Shown here piece after piece: positions 43,781 to 55,197 of a stretch of DNA of 64,000 bases. Made by a program: the position numbers and the translations under genes. The stretch spans positions 1-64,000 of the forward strand of contig CANGYY010000007.1 in assembly GCA_947458585.1 (NCBI GenBank). Direction: 5' to 3'. This DNA is from Cyclobacteriaceae bacterium (lineage in GTDB: Bacteria > Bacteroidota > Bacteroidia > Cytophagales > Cyclobacteriaceae). The notes under the pieces were generated by a model. The model did no database searches. It saw nothing but the letters and a program-made list of their open reading frames with translations, and had not been told where the DNA came from. Position 1 is the stretch's first letter. Each line of letters starts with the position of its first letter.

Positions 43781-45289
43781 ATGAAAAAACACGTTTTCTT
43801 GCTCCTCCTATTCCTTTCCGGAATAAGTATGGCACAAACCACCAAAGAGGCTTCTACAAGTACCTTACCCAAGGGAGAAGTAGCGAAGTCCAAGCAATCC
43901 GTCACCTTGGATGGAAAGGTAATTCCTCTTTCAGCGGAGGCGGGTACGCTCCAATTGAAAGACGAGAACAACAAGCCCATAGCCCTGTATGGCTACACGG
44001 CTTATTTCAAGGATAACCCTGAGAAAAATCGCCCCATCGTATTTGCCTATAATGGAGGTCCTGGATCTTCTTCCTACTGGTTGCACATGGGGATCATGGG
44101 TCCGAAGCGCATTGTGGTGGACGATCCAAATTACAATGCTGCTGCTCCTTACGAACTGACCAATAACGAGTTTTCCATCCTGGATGTAGCCGATGTGGTC
44201 ATGATGGACCCGGTAGGAACAGGCTTGAGTGTGCCGATTGGAGATTCCAAAGGCGCTGATTTCTGGGGTGTGGATCAGGATATTCGCAGTACCAGCTTGT
44301 TTATCATGCAGTTTTTGAAGGAGCATGGCCGTCTCAATTCGCCCAAATACATTTTGGGAGAGAGCTACGGCACCTTCCGAAATGCAGGCGTAATGAACTA
44401 TTTGCTGGACAAGGGCTATGCCTTGAATGGGGTCATCATGGTGTCTGCTGTGTTTGACCTGCGCACCTTGTTCTTTGCGCCTAACGAGGACTTGCCTTAC
44501 ATCGTATACTTGCCTACCGTAGCAGCGACGAGCTGGTACCATAAAAAGGTGGCCAATCCAGGAAGCAATCTTCCTGCCTTTGTACAGCAGGTGCGCGAAT
44601 TCGTGGAAAAGGAATACGCTCCAGCCTTATTTAAGGGAAACCGAATTACTGCAGCAGAGAAGTCTTCCATTGCCAAGAAATTGGAAGGATTTACCGGAAT
44701 TACTTCAGCCGTTTGGGAGCGTGCAGACTTGCGCATTACTCCAGGAGAATACTACCAAGAACTGCTTCGAGGTGAAGGGATGACAGTGGGTCGATTGGAT
44801 TCCCGATACAAGGGGATCAACTTGGATCCTATGGCCATGTCCGCATTTACAGATCCGCAAAGTGATGCCATTTCACCAGCGTATACCATGGGCTTCTTGG
44901 ATTATTACCATGGAAGTTTGGGAGTGAGCAAGGACCTGAGCTATGCCACTTCTGCCTATGCCAAGGAAGGATTTAAGTGGGATTGGAAGCACCAAGGAAA
45001 CAATTTCTGGGGTGCAGATGCCGCAGTGACCACCGTGCCTGACATGGCGGAAGCGCTGAGCAAGGACCCTCATGTAGAGGTCTTGATCATGAATGGTTAC
45101 TACGACCTGGCAACGGTCTTTCATGGGGTAGAGCATTCCATCGCTCACATGGGATTGCCAAGTTCGGCTACAGATCGAATCAAGATGACCTACTACGAAG
45201 CAGGTCACATGATGTACACGCATTTGCCGTCTGCAGCGCAATTCCGTCAGGATCTGAAGTCCTTTATCCAGAGTACACTCAAGAAGTAA
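43781..45289 (+). CDS. secreted S10-family serine carboxypeptidase
   Basis: A 502-residue protein with signal peptide (to about residue 19, ending SMAQ). The family motifs are FAYNGGPGSSS at 88-98 (oxyanion), nucleophile Ser195 in GESYG, the Asp in MNGYYDLATVF and the His in EAGHMMYTH near the C-terminus. S10 peptidases remove C-terminal residues at acid pH; bacterial members are usually periplasmic or extracellular. It is a single gene ended by a terminator shared with groEL. Confidence 0.92.
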   Translation: MKKHVFLLLLFLSGISMAQTTKEASTSTLPKGEVAKSKQSVTLDGKVIPLSAEAGTLQLKDENNKPIALYGYTAYFKDNPEKNRPIVFAYNGGPGSSSYWLHMGIMGPKRIVVDDPNYNAAAPYELTNNEFSILDVADVVMMDPVGTGLSVPIGDSKGADFWGVDQDIRSTSLFIMQFLKEHGRLNSPKYILGESYGTFRNAGVMNYLLDKGYALNGVIMVSAVFDLRTLFFAPNEDLPYIVYLPTVAATSWYHKKVANPGSNLPAFVQQVREFVEKEYAPALFKGNRITAAEKSSIAKKLEGFTGITSAVWERADLRITPGEYYQELLRGEGMTVGRLDSRYKGINLDPMAMSAFTDPQSDAISPAYTMGFLDYYHGSLGVSKDLSYATSAYAKEGFKWDWKHQGNNFWGADAAVTTVPDMAEALSKDPHVEVLIMNGYYDLATVFHGVEHSIAHMGLPSSATDRIKMTYYEAGHMMYTHLPSAAQFRQDLKSFIQSTLKK

Positions 45290-45309
45290 CATTGAATTTA
45301 AAGGCATAA

Positions 45310-45339
45310 AAAAAGGAGATCCAATTGGATCTCCTTTTT
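45310..45339. terminator. bidirectional terminator between S10 peptidase and groEL
   Basis: A 13-bp stem (AAAAAGGAGATCC at 45310-45322, GGATCTCCTTTTT at 45327-45339) with AATT loop. T-runs follow on both strands. It lies between convergent genes. Confidence 0.88.
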
Positions 45340-45359
45340 CATTGTAAAAGCAGTTTGAA

Positions 45360-47003
<1,644 letters not shown>

Positions 47004-47021
47004 TCAGGGTGATAAATGTAA

Positions 47022-47300
47022 TTATAGGATTGCGAAAATATCAGACTCTCTCATGATGAGGTAGTCGTTTCCATCGACGCTCAACTCTGTGCCGGAATAT
47101 TTACCGTACAACACAGTGTCTCCAACTTTTACCGTCAATGGTTCATCCTTTTTGCCGTTACCTACTGCAACTACAAGTCCTTTCTGAGGTTTTTCTTTTG
47201 CAGTGTCCGGAATGTAAAGACCGGAAGCGGTTTTTTCTTCTGCAGCAGCTGGCTGTACCAATACTCGGTCTGCAAGAGGTTTGATGTTCACTTTTGACAT
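47022..47300 (-). CDS. groS: co-chaperonin GroES
   Basis: A 92-residue GroES, with the mobile-loop region [21 protein letters not shown] at about 21-41 and the [16 protein letters not shown] core. It caps GroEL. It is the first gene of the groESL operon. The upstream 200 bases (47301-47506) must hold the heat-shock promoter; no CIRCE or exact TAnnTTTG is visible there. Confidence 0.97.
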   Translation of the reverse strand: MSKVNIKPLADRVLVQPAAAEEKTASGLYIPDTAKEKPQKGLVVAVGNGKKDEPLTVKVGDTVLYGKYSGTELSVDGNDYLIMRESDIFAIL

Positions 47301-47506
47301 AGATATAAAATGTTAAGGGTTATAGTAAACTTACCAGCACCTACCAGCACTTCTTGTGCCAAGGGTGGAATCCGGCTTGATTCTGACAAATCGACGCTAA
47401 ATCTTCGAAAATCTTACTGCAATGGCACTTTTTAGAATAAATCCATCTGCCAAAATTTCTCTTTTTTAGATCTCCCTGACATCCACTTGTCAGTGGGGCA
47501 AAAAAA
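47301..47506. promoter_or_regulatory. groESL upstream region
   Basis: About 200 bases between the secG terminator and groES. A near-repeat ACCAGCACCT/ACCAGCACTT sits at about 47333-47353, and a small hairpin CTGACA/TGTCAG at 47476-47493. No known heat-shock operator is recognised. The promoter must be here but I cannot place it. Confidence 0.4.
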
Positions 47507-47529
47507 GAGCCTTACCAAAAGTAAGGCTC
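47507..47529 (-). terminator. terminator of the miaB-to-secG unit
   Basis: A 9-bp stem (GAGCCTTAC at 47507-47515, GTAAGGCTC at 47521-47529) with CAAAA loop. On the minus strand a T-run follows. It lies 22 bases after the secG stop. Confidence 0.85.
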
Positions 47530-47550
47530 CTCTTTCCAATAAACTTGAAA

Positions 47551-47907
47551 TTAATTCTTTTTAGACGTATCCGTTGGTGTTGCTGCAGGTGTAGGGAGGG
47601 CATTTTGATTATTTTCAAATGCTGGCGCTACTGCCTGTTCCTTGGCTGTTTCAATATTTGGTGAAGAGAACTGGTTGGGTTGGCCGCTGGTAAATAGTAC
47701 TGAAGAAACTAGGACAAGCGCCATTATCGAAATTGCCAAAATCCAGGTTGCTTTTTCAAGCACATTTCCGGTGCGTGTTACGCCCATGATTTGTGAAGCA
47801 CTACCACCGAAAGCAGCACCTGCGCCACCTTTAGAGTTTTGACCTAGGATTACCAAGATGAGTAATACCGCTAGGACCAAAATCACACTGATTAATATCG
47901 TAAACAT
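47551..47907 (-). CDS. secG: SecG, preprotein translocase subunit
   Basis: A 118-residue SecG from the internal ATG at 47907 (MFTILISVILVL); the frame also opens ten codons earlier at 47937, but that would overlap the upstream gene by 20 bases. Two membrane helices flank the family loop GQNSKGGAGAAFGG. The C-terminal Asn/Pro/Thr-rich tail is longer than in E. coli, as is usual in Bacteroidota. It assists SecYE. Confidence 0.92.
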   Translation of the reverse strand: MFTILISVILVLAVLLILVILGQNSKGGAGAAFGGSASQIMGVTRTGNVLEKATWILAISIMALVLVSSVLFTSGQPNQFSSPNIETAKEQAVAPAFENNQNALPTPAATPTDTSKKN

Positions 47908-47917
47908 ATCGATTGAA

Positions 47918-48562
47918 TTATTCTTTTGATTTTTCAATTAAGTCCGCAAAGTAAGCCCTTTTCTCGGGAAACTTCAAAGCAAGCTTCTCATAAATTTCAA
48001 TTGCTTGCGCTTTTTTGCTTTGCTGAAGGAGAATTTTGGCGAAGGTTTCGGACATCAAACCTTCATTTAAGCTTGTACTGGCATCTGCCAAATTCTCATT
48101 GTTTTGGTTGGCTTCGATTTCTTTGATCGTAGCCAACTTGATTTCCTTTTTACTAAATGCCTTGATTAAATCGATTTGCTCACGTTTTTTGGCGTCTAAA
48201 ATCTCCTTTTTTTCCTTTAGACGAATACTTTCGATTAAATCTTCCTTGGGAACCACCCTTTTTTTAGGCTTAGGACTAGGGTTAGCTTCTTCCGAGTCAT
48301 TTGGCTTAGCTCCTGTCTCTTGTACTTGCGCTCCCACAGAATCATACAACCAGTGCTTGAGCCACACCCGATCAGCACTTGTGACTGCAGCTAATGTCAG
48401 AGAGGGGATATTGTCCTGATTCTTTACCTCAAAGCGAGTAGATAGCGCATGAGATAGGAAGAAAAAAGGAAAATTTTTCTGAACCTTTTTGAGTAGGAGG
48501 TAATCCGCTTTTTCCAGCTGATCTGCTTTTTGGATGAGTTCTAGAAATTGAGTTGCGTTCAC
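47918..48562 (-). CDS. Bacteroidota protein with C-terminal TPR-like repeat, unknown function
   Basis: A 214-residue soluble protein. The N-terminal 75 residues look like a small helical domain; the middle (about 85-150) is highly charged and Lys/Glu-rich, probably coiled or disordered; the last 45 residues resemble a tetratricopeptide repeat (SETFAKILLQQSKKAQAIEIYEKLALKFP). There is no signal peptide. It is located between lptE and secG. A role at the Sec or Lpt machinery is possible but only by position. Confidence 0.78.
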   Translation of the reverse strand: MNATQFLELIQKADQLEKADYLLLKKVQKNFPFFFLSHALSTRFEVKNQDNIPSLTLAAVTSADRVWLKHWLYDSVGAQVQETGAKPNDSEEANPSPKPKKRVVPKEDLIESIRLKEKKEILDAKKREQIDLIKAFSKKEIKLATIKEIEANQNNENLADASTSLNEGLMSETFAKILLQQSKKAQAIEIYEKLALKFPEKRAYFADLIEKSKE

Positions 48563-48592
48563 AGCAGTTAATTTGAATTCAATATACGGATT

Positions 48593-49126
48593 TTACCAGT
48601 TGGCTACAGTAGCCGTGAAAATATCTTGGATGATGGTTTCGAAAATATCTTCAACCAATTGACTTTCTACGTCTAACAAGGTAGTGGTTCGTGGGTCGTA
48701 ATCTTGGAAAAAAGTAAAGGTTTGCTTTTTGTTTTCCTCCTCATTACTCAAGTTGACATATTCGACCTCGACGGCAATGGTCAATCGCATTTGACCTGCT
48801 CGATCGGGTAGGTTGGGATCTCCAGAGGATACCACCGCCTGAGGAGACAAAGAATAGCGGACGATGGAACCAGAAAATTGCAGGTCTCCATTGTTTCGTA
48901 CGAGCTCCAATTGCGTATTGCGCTGGTAATATTCTTTCAATGCTTCGGTAAATCGCTGCTCCATGTTGGCAGGACCACTCCCGGAGTCGTTGAAAAAATT
49001 TTCAACAGAGAAAGATTTCACTAATTCGTAATTGATGTTGGTACCTGTAAAACTGTACTTGACAGAGCAAGCAGACAGGCCCAAGGACAGCAAGAGCAGC
49101 AGTAGCCAGGATCTATTCAATATCAT
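48593..49126 (-). CDS. lptE: LptE-like LPS-assembly lipoprotein
   Basis: A 177-residue lipoprotein from the ATG at 49126, which gives a good signal ([20 protein letters not shown], lipobox LSAC, Cys20). The upstream extension of the frame (to 49183) lies inside the sigma-54 activator gene and is unlikely. The mature part resembles the Bacteroidota LptE-like family (NINYELVKSFSVENFFN, then RFTEALKEYYQRNTQL). LptE plugs the LptD barrel and helps insert LPS. Start overlaps the upstream stop by 14 bases. Confidence 0.82.
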   Translation of the reverse strand: MILNRSWLLLLLLSLGLSACSVKYSFTGTNINYELVKSFSVENFFNDSGSGPANMEQRFTEALKEYYQRNTQLELVRNNGDLQFSGSIVRYSLSPQAVVSSGDPNLPDRAGQMRLTIAVEVEYVNLSNEEENKKQTFTFFQDYDPRTTTLLDVESQLVEDIFETIIQDIFTATVANW

Positions 49127-50396
49127 ATTGTTTGATTTTTCGATAGAGCGTTCGTTCGGATATTCCGAGGTCATTGGCCGCATACTTTCGTTTGTTGTTG
49201 TGCTTTCGAAGCGCCTTTAAAATCATTTCTTTTTCCTTTCGCTCTAGCGAAAGGGAATTGTCGTCCTCCTCATGTACAATATCTTCAATCACATCTTCCT
49301 CGTAATCTGAATCTATTGGAGATTCCTTACCTCCCGACTCCAGCATCAGAGGCATGGTAAACTGGGATTGTGTTTCAGGAACCTCTTTAGGGATCACATT
49401 AGCCTCCATGTCTTCAAAAAGACCCTGATGCTTTTGCATCAAAGAGGAATTAATACCCCCACTTTGGTAAGATTCGAGAATGAGTTTTTTTAACTCATTC
49501 ATGTCCTTTTTCATGTCAAAAAGGACTTTGTATAAGATGTCTCTTTCCGAAAAATCCATGGATTCTGCAGCTCCGCCTTTGAATGCCAAAGGTAGACGGG
49601 CAGTTGCTTCTGGCAGGTAGCGCGACAAGGTAAGCGCATCTACCTCACGGGTTTCTTCGAGTAGCGAAACTTGTTCTGCTATATTTTTTAGTTGACGGAT
49701 ATTGCCTGGAAAAGGATAGCGAAGCAATATTTCTTGCGCGGCAGCATCCAAGGTGATGGGCTTGACGTGGTATTTCTCTGAGAAATCACCCGTAAACTTC
49801 CTGAACAGCAGCAGCATGTCCTCCCCGCGCTCCCGTAATGGGGGAACAAAAATGGGAACGGTATTCAAGCGGTAATAGAGGTCTTCTCTGAATTTTCCCT
49901 TTTCTACGGCCTTGATCAAGTTGACATTGGTAGCCGTAATCACGCGCACGTTGGTTTTCTGCACTTTGGAGGAACCCACTTTGATAAATTCACCGTTTTC
50001 TAGCACGCGAAGGAGTCTGGCTTGAGTACCCAAGGGCATCTCGCCAATTTCATCTAAGAAAATTGAACCCCCATCAGTGACTTCAAAATACCCTTTTCGA
50101 GCCTCATGGGCGCCTGTAAAGGAGCCTTTCTCGTGTCCAAACAATTCGGAATCAATGGTGCCCTCTGGGATAGCACCGCAGTTGATGGCAATGAATTTGC
50201 CATGCTTACGGAGGGAGAGGGAATGGATGATTTTGGAAAAACTTTCCTTCCCACTACCACTTTCTCCAGTAATCAATACGGTCATTTCCGTAGGTGCTGC
50301 TTGCATGGCCACCTGAATGGCATGATTGAGCAAGGGACTATGTCCTATGATCCCAAACCGTTGCTTGACCGATTGAATTTCCTGGGCAGTGATCAT
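49113..50396 (-). CDS. sigma-54-dependent transcriptional activator without sensory domain
   Basis: A 427-residue AAA+ enhancer-binding protein. There is no N-terminal receiver, GAF or PAS domain; the AAA+ module begins almost at once, with Walker [10 protein letters not shown] at 44-52, the sigma-54 contact loop GSFTGA at 91-96 (consensus GAFTGA), and Walker [11 protein letters not shown] at 111-120. The C-terminal Fis-type HTH is [20 protein letters not shown]. Between (about 260-400) is an acidic linker. It should activate sigma-54 promoters, controlled at the level of synthesis or by a partner. It overlaps miaB by 4 bases. Confidence 0.93.
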   Translation of the reverse strand: MITAQEIQSVKQRFGIIGHSPLLNHAIQVAMQAAPTEMTVLITGESGSGKESFSKIIHSLSLRKHGKFIAINCGAIPEGTIDSELFGHEKGSFTGAHEARKGYFEVTDGGSIFLDEIGEMPLGTQARLLRVLENGEFIKVGSSKVQKTNVRVITATNVNLIKAVEKGKFREDLYYRLNTVPIFVPPLRERGEDMLLLFRKFTGDFSEKYHVKPITLDAAAQEILLRYPFPGNIRQLKNIAEQVSLLEETREVDALTLSRYLPEATARLPLAFKGGAAESMDFSERDILYKVLFDMKKDMNELKKLILESYQSGGINSSLMQKHQGLFEDMEANVIPKEVPETQSQFTMPLMLESGGKESPIDSDYEEDVIEDIVHEEDDNSLSLERKEKEMILKALRKHNNKRKYAANDLGISERTLYRKIKQYDIE

Positions 50397-51871
50397 GCGA
50401 GGCTGCTGGGGTTAATTTCTAGGACAGTCCCAAAAAGGGTGCCTCTGGAGCTTTCAGTGATTTTGACGCGCACATAGTCACCCAGCTTCAGGCCTTCAGA
50501 AGTTACGATGACTACCTTGTTGGCGGAGTTTCTTCCCCGCAGTTCTTCGGCAGACTTCTTGGAGGCGCCATCAATAAGGATTACTTGTTCTTGTCCTACG
50601 TCTAGCAGGTTGCGAGCTAAAGACAGTTCGGCCTGCTTATCGATGATTTCGGCCAACCTTCTTTTTTTGGTTTCCAAGGGGATATCATCGGCATATTTTT
50701 TGGCTGCAAGGGTGCCGGGACGTTCGGAGTAGTAAAACATGTAGGAGAAGTCGTATTTCACGAAGTCCATCAAACTTAAGGTGTCTTGGTGCTCTTCTTC
50801 CGTTTCGGTGCAAAAGCCAGCAATCATGTCGGAAGAAATCCCACATTCCTCGCCCAGGATTTCTCGAATGGCGCGTACCCGATCCATGTACCAAGCTCGG
50901 TCATAGGTTCGGTTCATCAGTTCGAGCACTCTAGAATTGCCCGACTGCACGGGAAGGTGGATGTATTTACAGATGTTGTCGTACTTTTTGATGGTATACA
51001 GTACTTCGTCGGTAATGTCTTTGGGATGGGAAGTGGAAAAACGAACGCGCAAGAGCGGATTTACCTGAGCCACTTGCTCCAATAGGTTCGCAAAGGTGAT
51101 GACTTCAGTGACTTCTCCCTCTTTTTTATTCAATCTGGCTTTGTTGTTTTCCTCAGGAGACCATTTGTAGGAGTCCACGTTTTGACCCAACAAGGTCACT
51201 TCCTTGTAGCCTTTACTCCAAAGGTCTCTCGCTTCAGCAAGAATGGATTCAGGATCTCTGCTTCGCTCTCTACCTCGGGTAAAAGGCACCACGCAGAAGG
51301 AGCACATATTATCACATCCACGCATGATGGAGATAAAGGCTGATACCCCATTCGAATTGAGACGAACAGGGGAGATGTCACCATAGGTTTCTTCGCGTGA
51401 TAGGAAGGTATTGATTGCTTTGAGGCCATCTTCGGCAGTAGCTACCAAATTGGGAAGATCGCGGTAGGCATCGGGTCCTACGACGAGGTCTACGATTTTC
51501 TCCTCTTCCAAAAGTTTTTCTTTGAGACGCTCCGCCATGCAGCCCAGAATCCCAATGGTCATGCTAGGTTTGTGGCGCTTCAATCCATTGAAATGGGTCA
51601 GTCGATTGCGTACAGTCTGTTCTGCTTTCTCTCGGATCGAACAGGTATTGAGGAAGATGACATCCGCTTTTTTTACATCGGAAGTGGTGTCATAGCCATT
51701 TTCTTTCATGATGGACGCGACAATTTCCGAATCCGAAAAATTCATCTGGCAACCGTAACTTTCGATGTATACCTTTTTTTCTTTACCGGTGCTTTGGTCT
51801 TCGGTAGTCTTGAAATCACATGCCTGTGCTTCTTCAGGAGGTAGAATGTCAATGTCTTTGATCAGATCCAT
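50393..51871 (-). CDS. miaB: tRNA-2-methylthio-N6-dimethylallyladenosine synthase
   Basis: A 492-residue methylthiotransferase from the ATG at 51871; the open frame extends 21 codons upstream but without family similarity. The UPF0004 domain has its three Cys ([29 protein letters not shown]), the radical-SAM CxxxCxxC is [11 protein letters not shown], and a TRAM domain closes it. It adds the methylthio group to i6A37 produced by MiaA (25285-26229). It depends on two Fe-S clusters made by the suf system. It precedes the sigma-54 gene with a 4-base overlap. Confidence 0.96.
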   Translation of the reverse strand: MDLIKDIDILPPEEAQACDFKTTEDQSTGKEKKVYIESYGCQMNFSDSEIVASIMKENGYDTTSDVKKADVIFLNTCSIREKAEQTVRNRLTHFNGLKRHKPSMTIGILGCMAERLKEKLLEEEKIVDLVVGPDAYRDLPNLVATAEDGLKAINTFLSREETYGDISPVRLNSNGVSAFISIMRGCDNMCSFCVVPFTRGRERSRDPESILAEARDLWSKGYKEVTLLGQNVDSYKWSPEENNKARLNKKEGEVTEVITFANLLEQVAQVNPLLRVRFSTSHPKDITDEVLYTIKKYDNICKYIHLPVQSGNSRVLELMNRTYDRAWYMDRVRAIREILGEECGISSDMIAGFCTETEEEHQDTLSLMDFVKYDFSYMFYYSERPGTLAAKKYADDIPLETKKRRLAEIIDKQAELSLARNLLDVGQEQVILIDGASKKSAEELRGRNSANKVVIVTSEGLKLGDYVRVKITESSRGTLFGTVLEINPSSLA

Positions 51872-52010
51872 GGAGTTGTATTGTAAGCGTAATCGGGAAT
51901 TCAAATTTTGAGGAGTACTCCAATTACAACGCAAAAGGAGTGTAATTGCTTACAAATTTAAGAAAATACAGACAAAATGTCAGGATTATTCTCCTTTTTG
52001 AACCTAGATT

Positions 52011-53102
52011 TTAAAAGGGGATAGGCAATTGTTCAGCGATACTCCCGCTGTCCTCGCCCTCAAAAAAGTTGGAGACGCCTAGTCCTAGCAGTCGGACGGG
52101 TTTGGGTAGGGTATCTTGATGAAGGAGTTCACAGGCAACTTGCCAAATCTGTGCTTCATCTGGAAACCTGTCCAAAGTTTTACTCCGAGTTTGAAGTGAA
52201 AAGTCGTTGTACTTGATTTTTAGGGTGAGGGTTCGGCCCTGGATCCCTGTTTTTTTCAATCGACGAAGCAGCTCCTGGTAGATCAATTCCAATTGCTGCT
52301 CCAATTCATGGGGCAAGAAGAGGTCTTTTTCAAAGGTATTTTCTGCACTTAAGGATTTTCGTTCCCGATGTGCTTGTACCGAGGATAGGTGAATTCCGCG
52401 GACGATATGGAAATAGTGCTCGCCGGATTTGCCAAACTTTTTGACGAGGTATTGTAGTGAATATTCCTTCAAGTCTTTTCCGCAATGAATGCCGACTTGC
52501 CTCATTTTTTCAGCAGTTACTTTCCCGATTCCGAAAAATTTCCCGATGGGTAATTTTTCAAGAAAGGCCTCTGCTTCTTCGGGAAGGATCACGGCCTGCC
52601 CATTGGGCTTGTTCAAATCGGAGGCAATCTTCGCTAAAAATTTATTGTAGGAAATGCCAGCAGAGGCATTTAGACCTGTTTTTGCTTTGATTTTTTCTCT
52701 GATTTCAGTGGCGATGAGCACGGCAGAATCTAGAGCAAACTTATTTTCGGTGACATCCAAAAAGGCTTCATCCAAGGAGAGGGGCTCTACCAAATCAGTG
52801 TATTCGAAGAAGATCTCTTGAATTTGACTGGAGATTTCTTTGTAGCGCTCGAATCTGGGTTTGGCAAAAATCAGTTGCGGACACTTTTTTGCGGCCAAAG
52901 CAGAAGACATGGCGGAGTAAATCCCAAATTTCCGAGCCTCGTAACTTGCTGCTGCCACGACTCCACGGCTTTCATTGCCTCCTACCACCAGCGGCTTTCC
53001 TCTCCATTCAGGATGATCCAATTGCTCCACAGAGGCATAGAATGCATCCATGTCCAAATGGATTATTTTTCGGATGGGAAAGTCGAATAAGCTTTTTTCC
53101 AT
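52011..53102 (-). CDS. dinB: DNA polymerase IV
   Basis: A 363-residue Y-family polymerase. The catalytic acids are in HLDMDAFYASVEQ at about 16-28 and SLDEAFLDVT at about 103-112; helix-hairpin-helix IGKVTAEKMRQVGI and the C-terminal little-finger domain follow. It does translesion synthesis. It lies 139 bases upstream of miaB and could be transcribed separately. Confidence 0.95.
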   Translation of the reverse strand: MEKSLFDFPIRKIIHLDMDAFYASVEQLDHPEWRGKPLVVGGNESRGVVAAASYEARKFGIYSAMSSALAAKKCPQLIFAKPRFERYKEISSQIQEIFFEYTDLVEPLSLDEAFLDVTENKFALDSAVLIATEIREKIKAKTGLNASAGISYNKFLAKIASDLNKPNGQAVILPEEAEAFLEKLPIGKFFGIGKVTAEKMRQVGIHCGKDLKEYSLQYLVKKFGKSGEHYFHIVRGIHLSSVQAHRERKSLSAENTFEKDLFLPHELEQQLELIYQELLRRLKKTGIQGRTLTLKIKYNDFSLQTRSKTLDRFPDEAQIWQVACELLHQDTLPKPVRLLGLGVSNFFEGEDSGSIAEQLPIPF

Positions 53103-53314
53103 GAAATTAACCTCTTGGTAGCGCGAGGAATTGATTTTGGAAATGTCTTTTTCCTTCTGCAGCCCTAAACTACTATTTTTTGAGCAAGGGGATCGGCAGT
53201 CCTTATGATTCCTTGCAATTCAAATCCATCGAATTTGAATAAAAATAGGCTGGACTGTTTGAAAAGTTTTAATTTCCCAACAGAATTGCAAACGAAGCAA
53301 AAAGCGAGAAGACA

Positions 53315-53830
53315 ATGGCTTTTATTTTAGAGGTAAATGGACTTGCTCCCGAGATGGGAGAAAACTGCTGGCTGGCACCAAATGCTACCGTAGTGGGCGA
53401 TGTGAAGTTGGGTAAAAATTGTACGGTATGGTTTAATGCGGTCATCCGTGGCGATGTGAATGAAATCCGGATTGGGGACGATACCAATATTCAGGATGGA
53501 GCAGTGATTCATTGTACCTACAAGCAGGCAGGAACTTACATTGGCAATCAAGTATCTATTGCGCACAATGCCATCGTGCATGGCTGCATCATTCACGACC
53601 GGGTGCTGGTAGGAATGGGTGCTATTGTCATGGATGGTGCCATCATTCATTCCGATGCGGTCATTGCTGCTGGGGCAGTAGTCCTTGCGGGCACCGTAGT
53701 GGAAGCGGGATCGATCTATGCAGGAATGCCTGCCAAGAAGGTCAAGGATATTGGAGATAACATGCGTGAAGTCATCTTGCGAACAGCCAAAAATTACCCC
53801 ATGTACGCCACCTGGTTTCCAAAGGAATAA
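53315..53830 (+). CDS. gamma-class carbonic anhydrase family protein
   Basis: A 171-residue left-handed beta-helix protein. The three metal-binding histidines are His66 (VIHCTY), His84 and His89 (AHNAIVHGC), in the Cam/YrdA pattern. Hexapeptide-like repeats run from 25 to 150. It may hydrate CO2, but many YrdA-type homologues have unproven activity. It is a single gene with a strong terminator. Confidence 0.93.
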   Translation: MAFILEVNGLAPEMGENCWLAPNATVVGDVKLGKNCTVWFNAVIRGDVNEIRIGDDTNIQDGAVIHCTYKQAGTYIGNQVSIAHNAIVHGCIIHDRVLVGMGAIVMDGAIIHSDAVIAAGAVVLAGTVVEAGSIYAGMPAKKVKDIGDNMREVILRTAKNYPMYATWFPKE

Positions 53831-53846
53831 ATGAAATGAATCGTAT

Positions 53847-53885
53847 TCAATTAAAAAAGGCCGCTGAGCGGCCTTTTTTAATTGA
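53847..53885. terminator. very stable bidirectional hairpin terminator
   Basis: A perfect 18-bp stem (53847-53864 with 53868-53885) around a 3-base TGA loop, with GGCCGC at the top and A/T runs at the base. It follows the carbonic anhydrase gene by 16 bases; the sterol-desaturase gene ends 101 bases beyond, on the other strand. Confidence 0.9.
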
Positions 53886-53986
53886 AAATCACCTTTTTTG
53901 GAAGTTGATGCACCTTTTTTGATTAAGATATTCCAAACTCACCAATAGGGAATTAGTCTAAATTTCTAAGGAGTGAAGTTTTTTTA

Positions 53987-55123
53987 TCAACGTTCACTTG
54001 GTGATTTTATAGAGTTATCTGCTTCTGGATTCTTCACAAATGGAAAAAAAAACTGTTTAATAAAACCTTTAGGAAATTTCACATTTCCTAAACCTGTGCT
54101 TTCTGGCCAGGCTTTACAGATTGGATAATAGGTTCCAAAAATCATGTCAATAAAAGGGAAATGAATTGCAAAATTTTTATTGAAAGCTTTGGGATCATCA
54201 GCATGGTGCCAATGGTGGTATTGAGGAGTCACAATCAAATAGCGAAAAAATCCAAAACTTATTCGAGTGTTTGAATGTGCTAATACTGCCTGAAAGGATA
54301 CAATTATGATATAGGTGGTAAATACGGAAGGACTGAATCCTAAAACATACAAGGGAATAAAAGAAAATGCCCGAACGCCGATTAAATCCACAAAATGAAG
54401 TCTTGATCCAGCTAGCCAATCGATCTCCTTTATAGAGTGATGGATCGAATGAAATCTCCATAAATATGGGATTTTATGAAAAAAATAATGGGCTGTCCAC
54501 TGAAAAAGGTCTGAAATAAATAGAGCAAGAAATAGTTGAGGCACAAACCAAATACCCTGGATCCACGATTGTAAGTTTGAAAGTCCTAGATTTGAAAACA
54601 ATAGTTCAGCAGGTAATTTAATTAGAACTCCAGAAACCTGGATTAATAAATGACTGATAATAAAGTAGATTAAATCCGTTCTCCATTCTTCATGGAATTT
54701 TGTTTGGTGAGGCCTTTTTGGAAGAAAAAGTTCGATTGGAATAAAAACAATAGATGAAATCAAAATATCTATCAGCAGCCAATCCATCCCTATTGTAAAC
54801 GACTTTGATTCAATGTTTTCGTATTCTGGTAAGCCTGTGGCAAGAAAGATTGATCCAGCAATAATTAGTATCCCAAAAAACCCAAGTTTGGTTTTTTTAC
54901 TTAAGATGAAACTTGTTAAGGCGAAACCGAAAGAAGCTAAAAGCACAAAAAGGAAAATCCATTTGATGCGATTTGGGTTGTATAATTGACGAAAATCTGA
55001 AGTGGTTAAATACTCTGGGAAATAAGCACAAACAGTTGTTCCAAGACAAATGATCGCTAAAAAAATAGATAAGTACCCACTTATTTTTCCTTCTCCTATT
55101 TTAAGTCTTTTGCTTTCAGTCAT
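53987..55123 (-). CDS. sterol desaturase / fatty acid hydroxylase family membrane protein
   Basis: A 378-residue membrane protein. Four N-terminal membrane segments (to about 125) precede the family domain. The histidine clusters of the di-iron site are HYFFH, HSIHHS, and YHHWHHADD, with a further FAIHFPF. It would hydroxylate or desaturate a lipid. The gene is visibly richer in A+T (about 36 percent G+C in sampled lines, against about 45-47 percent in neighbours), which suggests recent transfer. It is 74 bases downstream of pyrE. Confidence 0.87.
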   Translation of the reverse strand: MTESKRLKIGEGKISGYLSIFLAIICLGTTVCAYFPEYLTTSDFRQLYNPNRIKWIFLFVLLASFGFALTSFILSKKTKLGFFGILIIAGSIFLATGLPEYENIESKSFTIGMDWLLIDILISSIVFIPIELFLPKRPHQTKFHEEWRTDLIYFIISHLLIQVSGVLIKLPAELLFSNLGLSNLQSWIQGIWFVPQLFLALFISDLFQWTAHYFFHKIPYLWRFHSIHHSIKEIDWLAGSRLHFVDLIGVRAFSFIPLYVLGFSPSVFTTYIIIVSFQAVLAHSNTRISFGFFRYLIVTPQYHHWHHADDPKAFNKNFAIHFPFIDMIFGTYYPICKAWPESTGLGNVKFPKGFIKQFFFPFVKNPEADNSIKSPSER

Positions 55124-55197
55124 GAGTTCTATCGTTGATTCATAAAAATCATTCTTGAATTAGGTGAATTTCTAATTTGCTGAAGATGAAAATTAAT

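Noticed and set aside
47301-47506. CIRCE-like operator for groESL
   Set aside because: I looked for TTAGCACTC-N9-GAGTGCTAA and found only unrelated short repeats.
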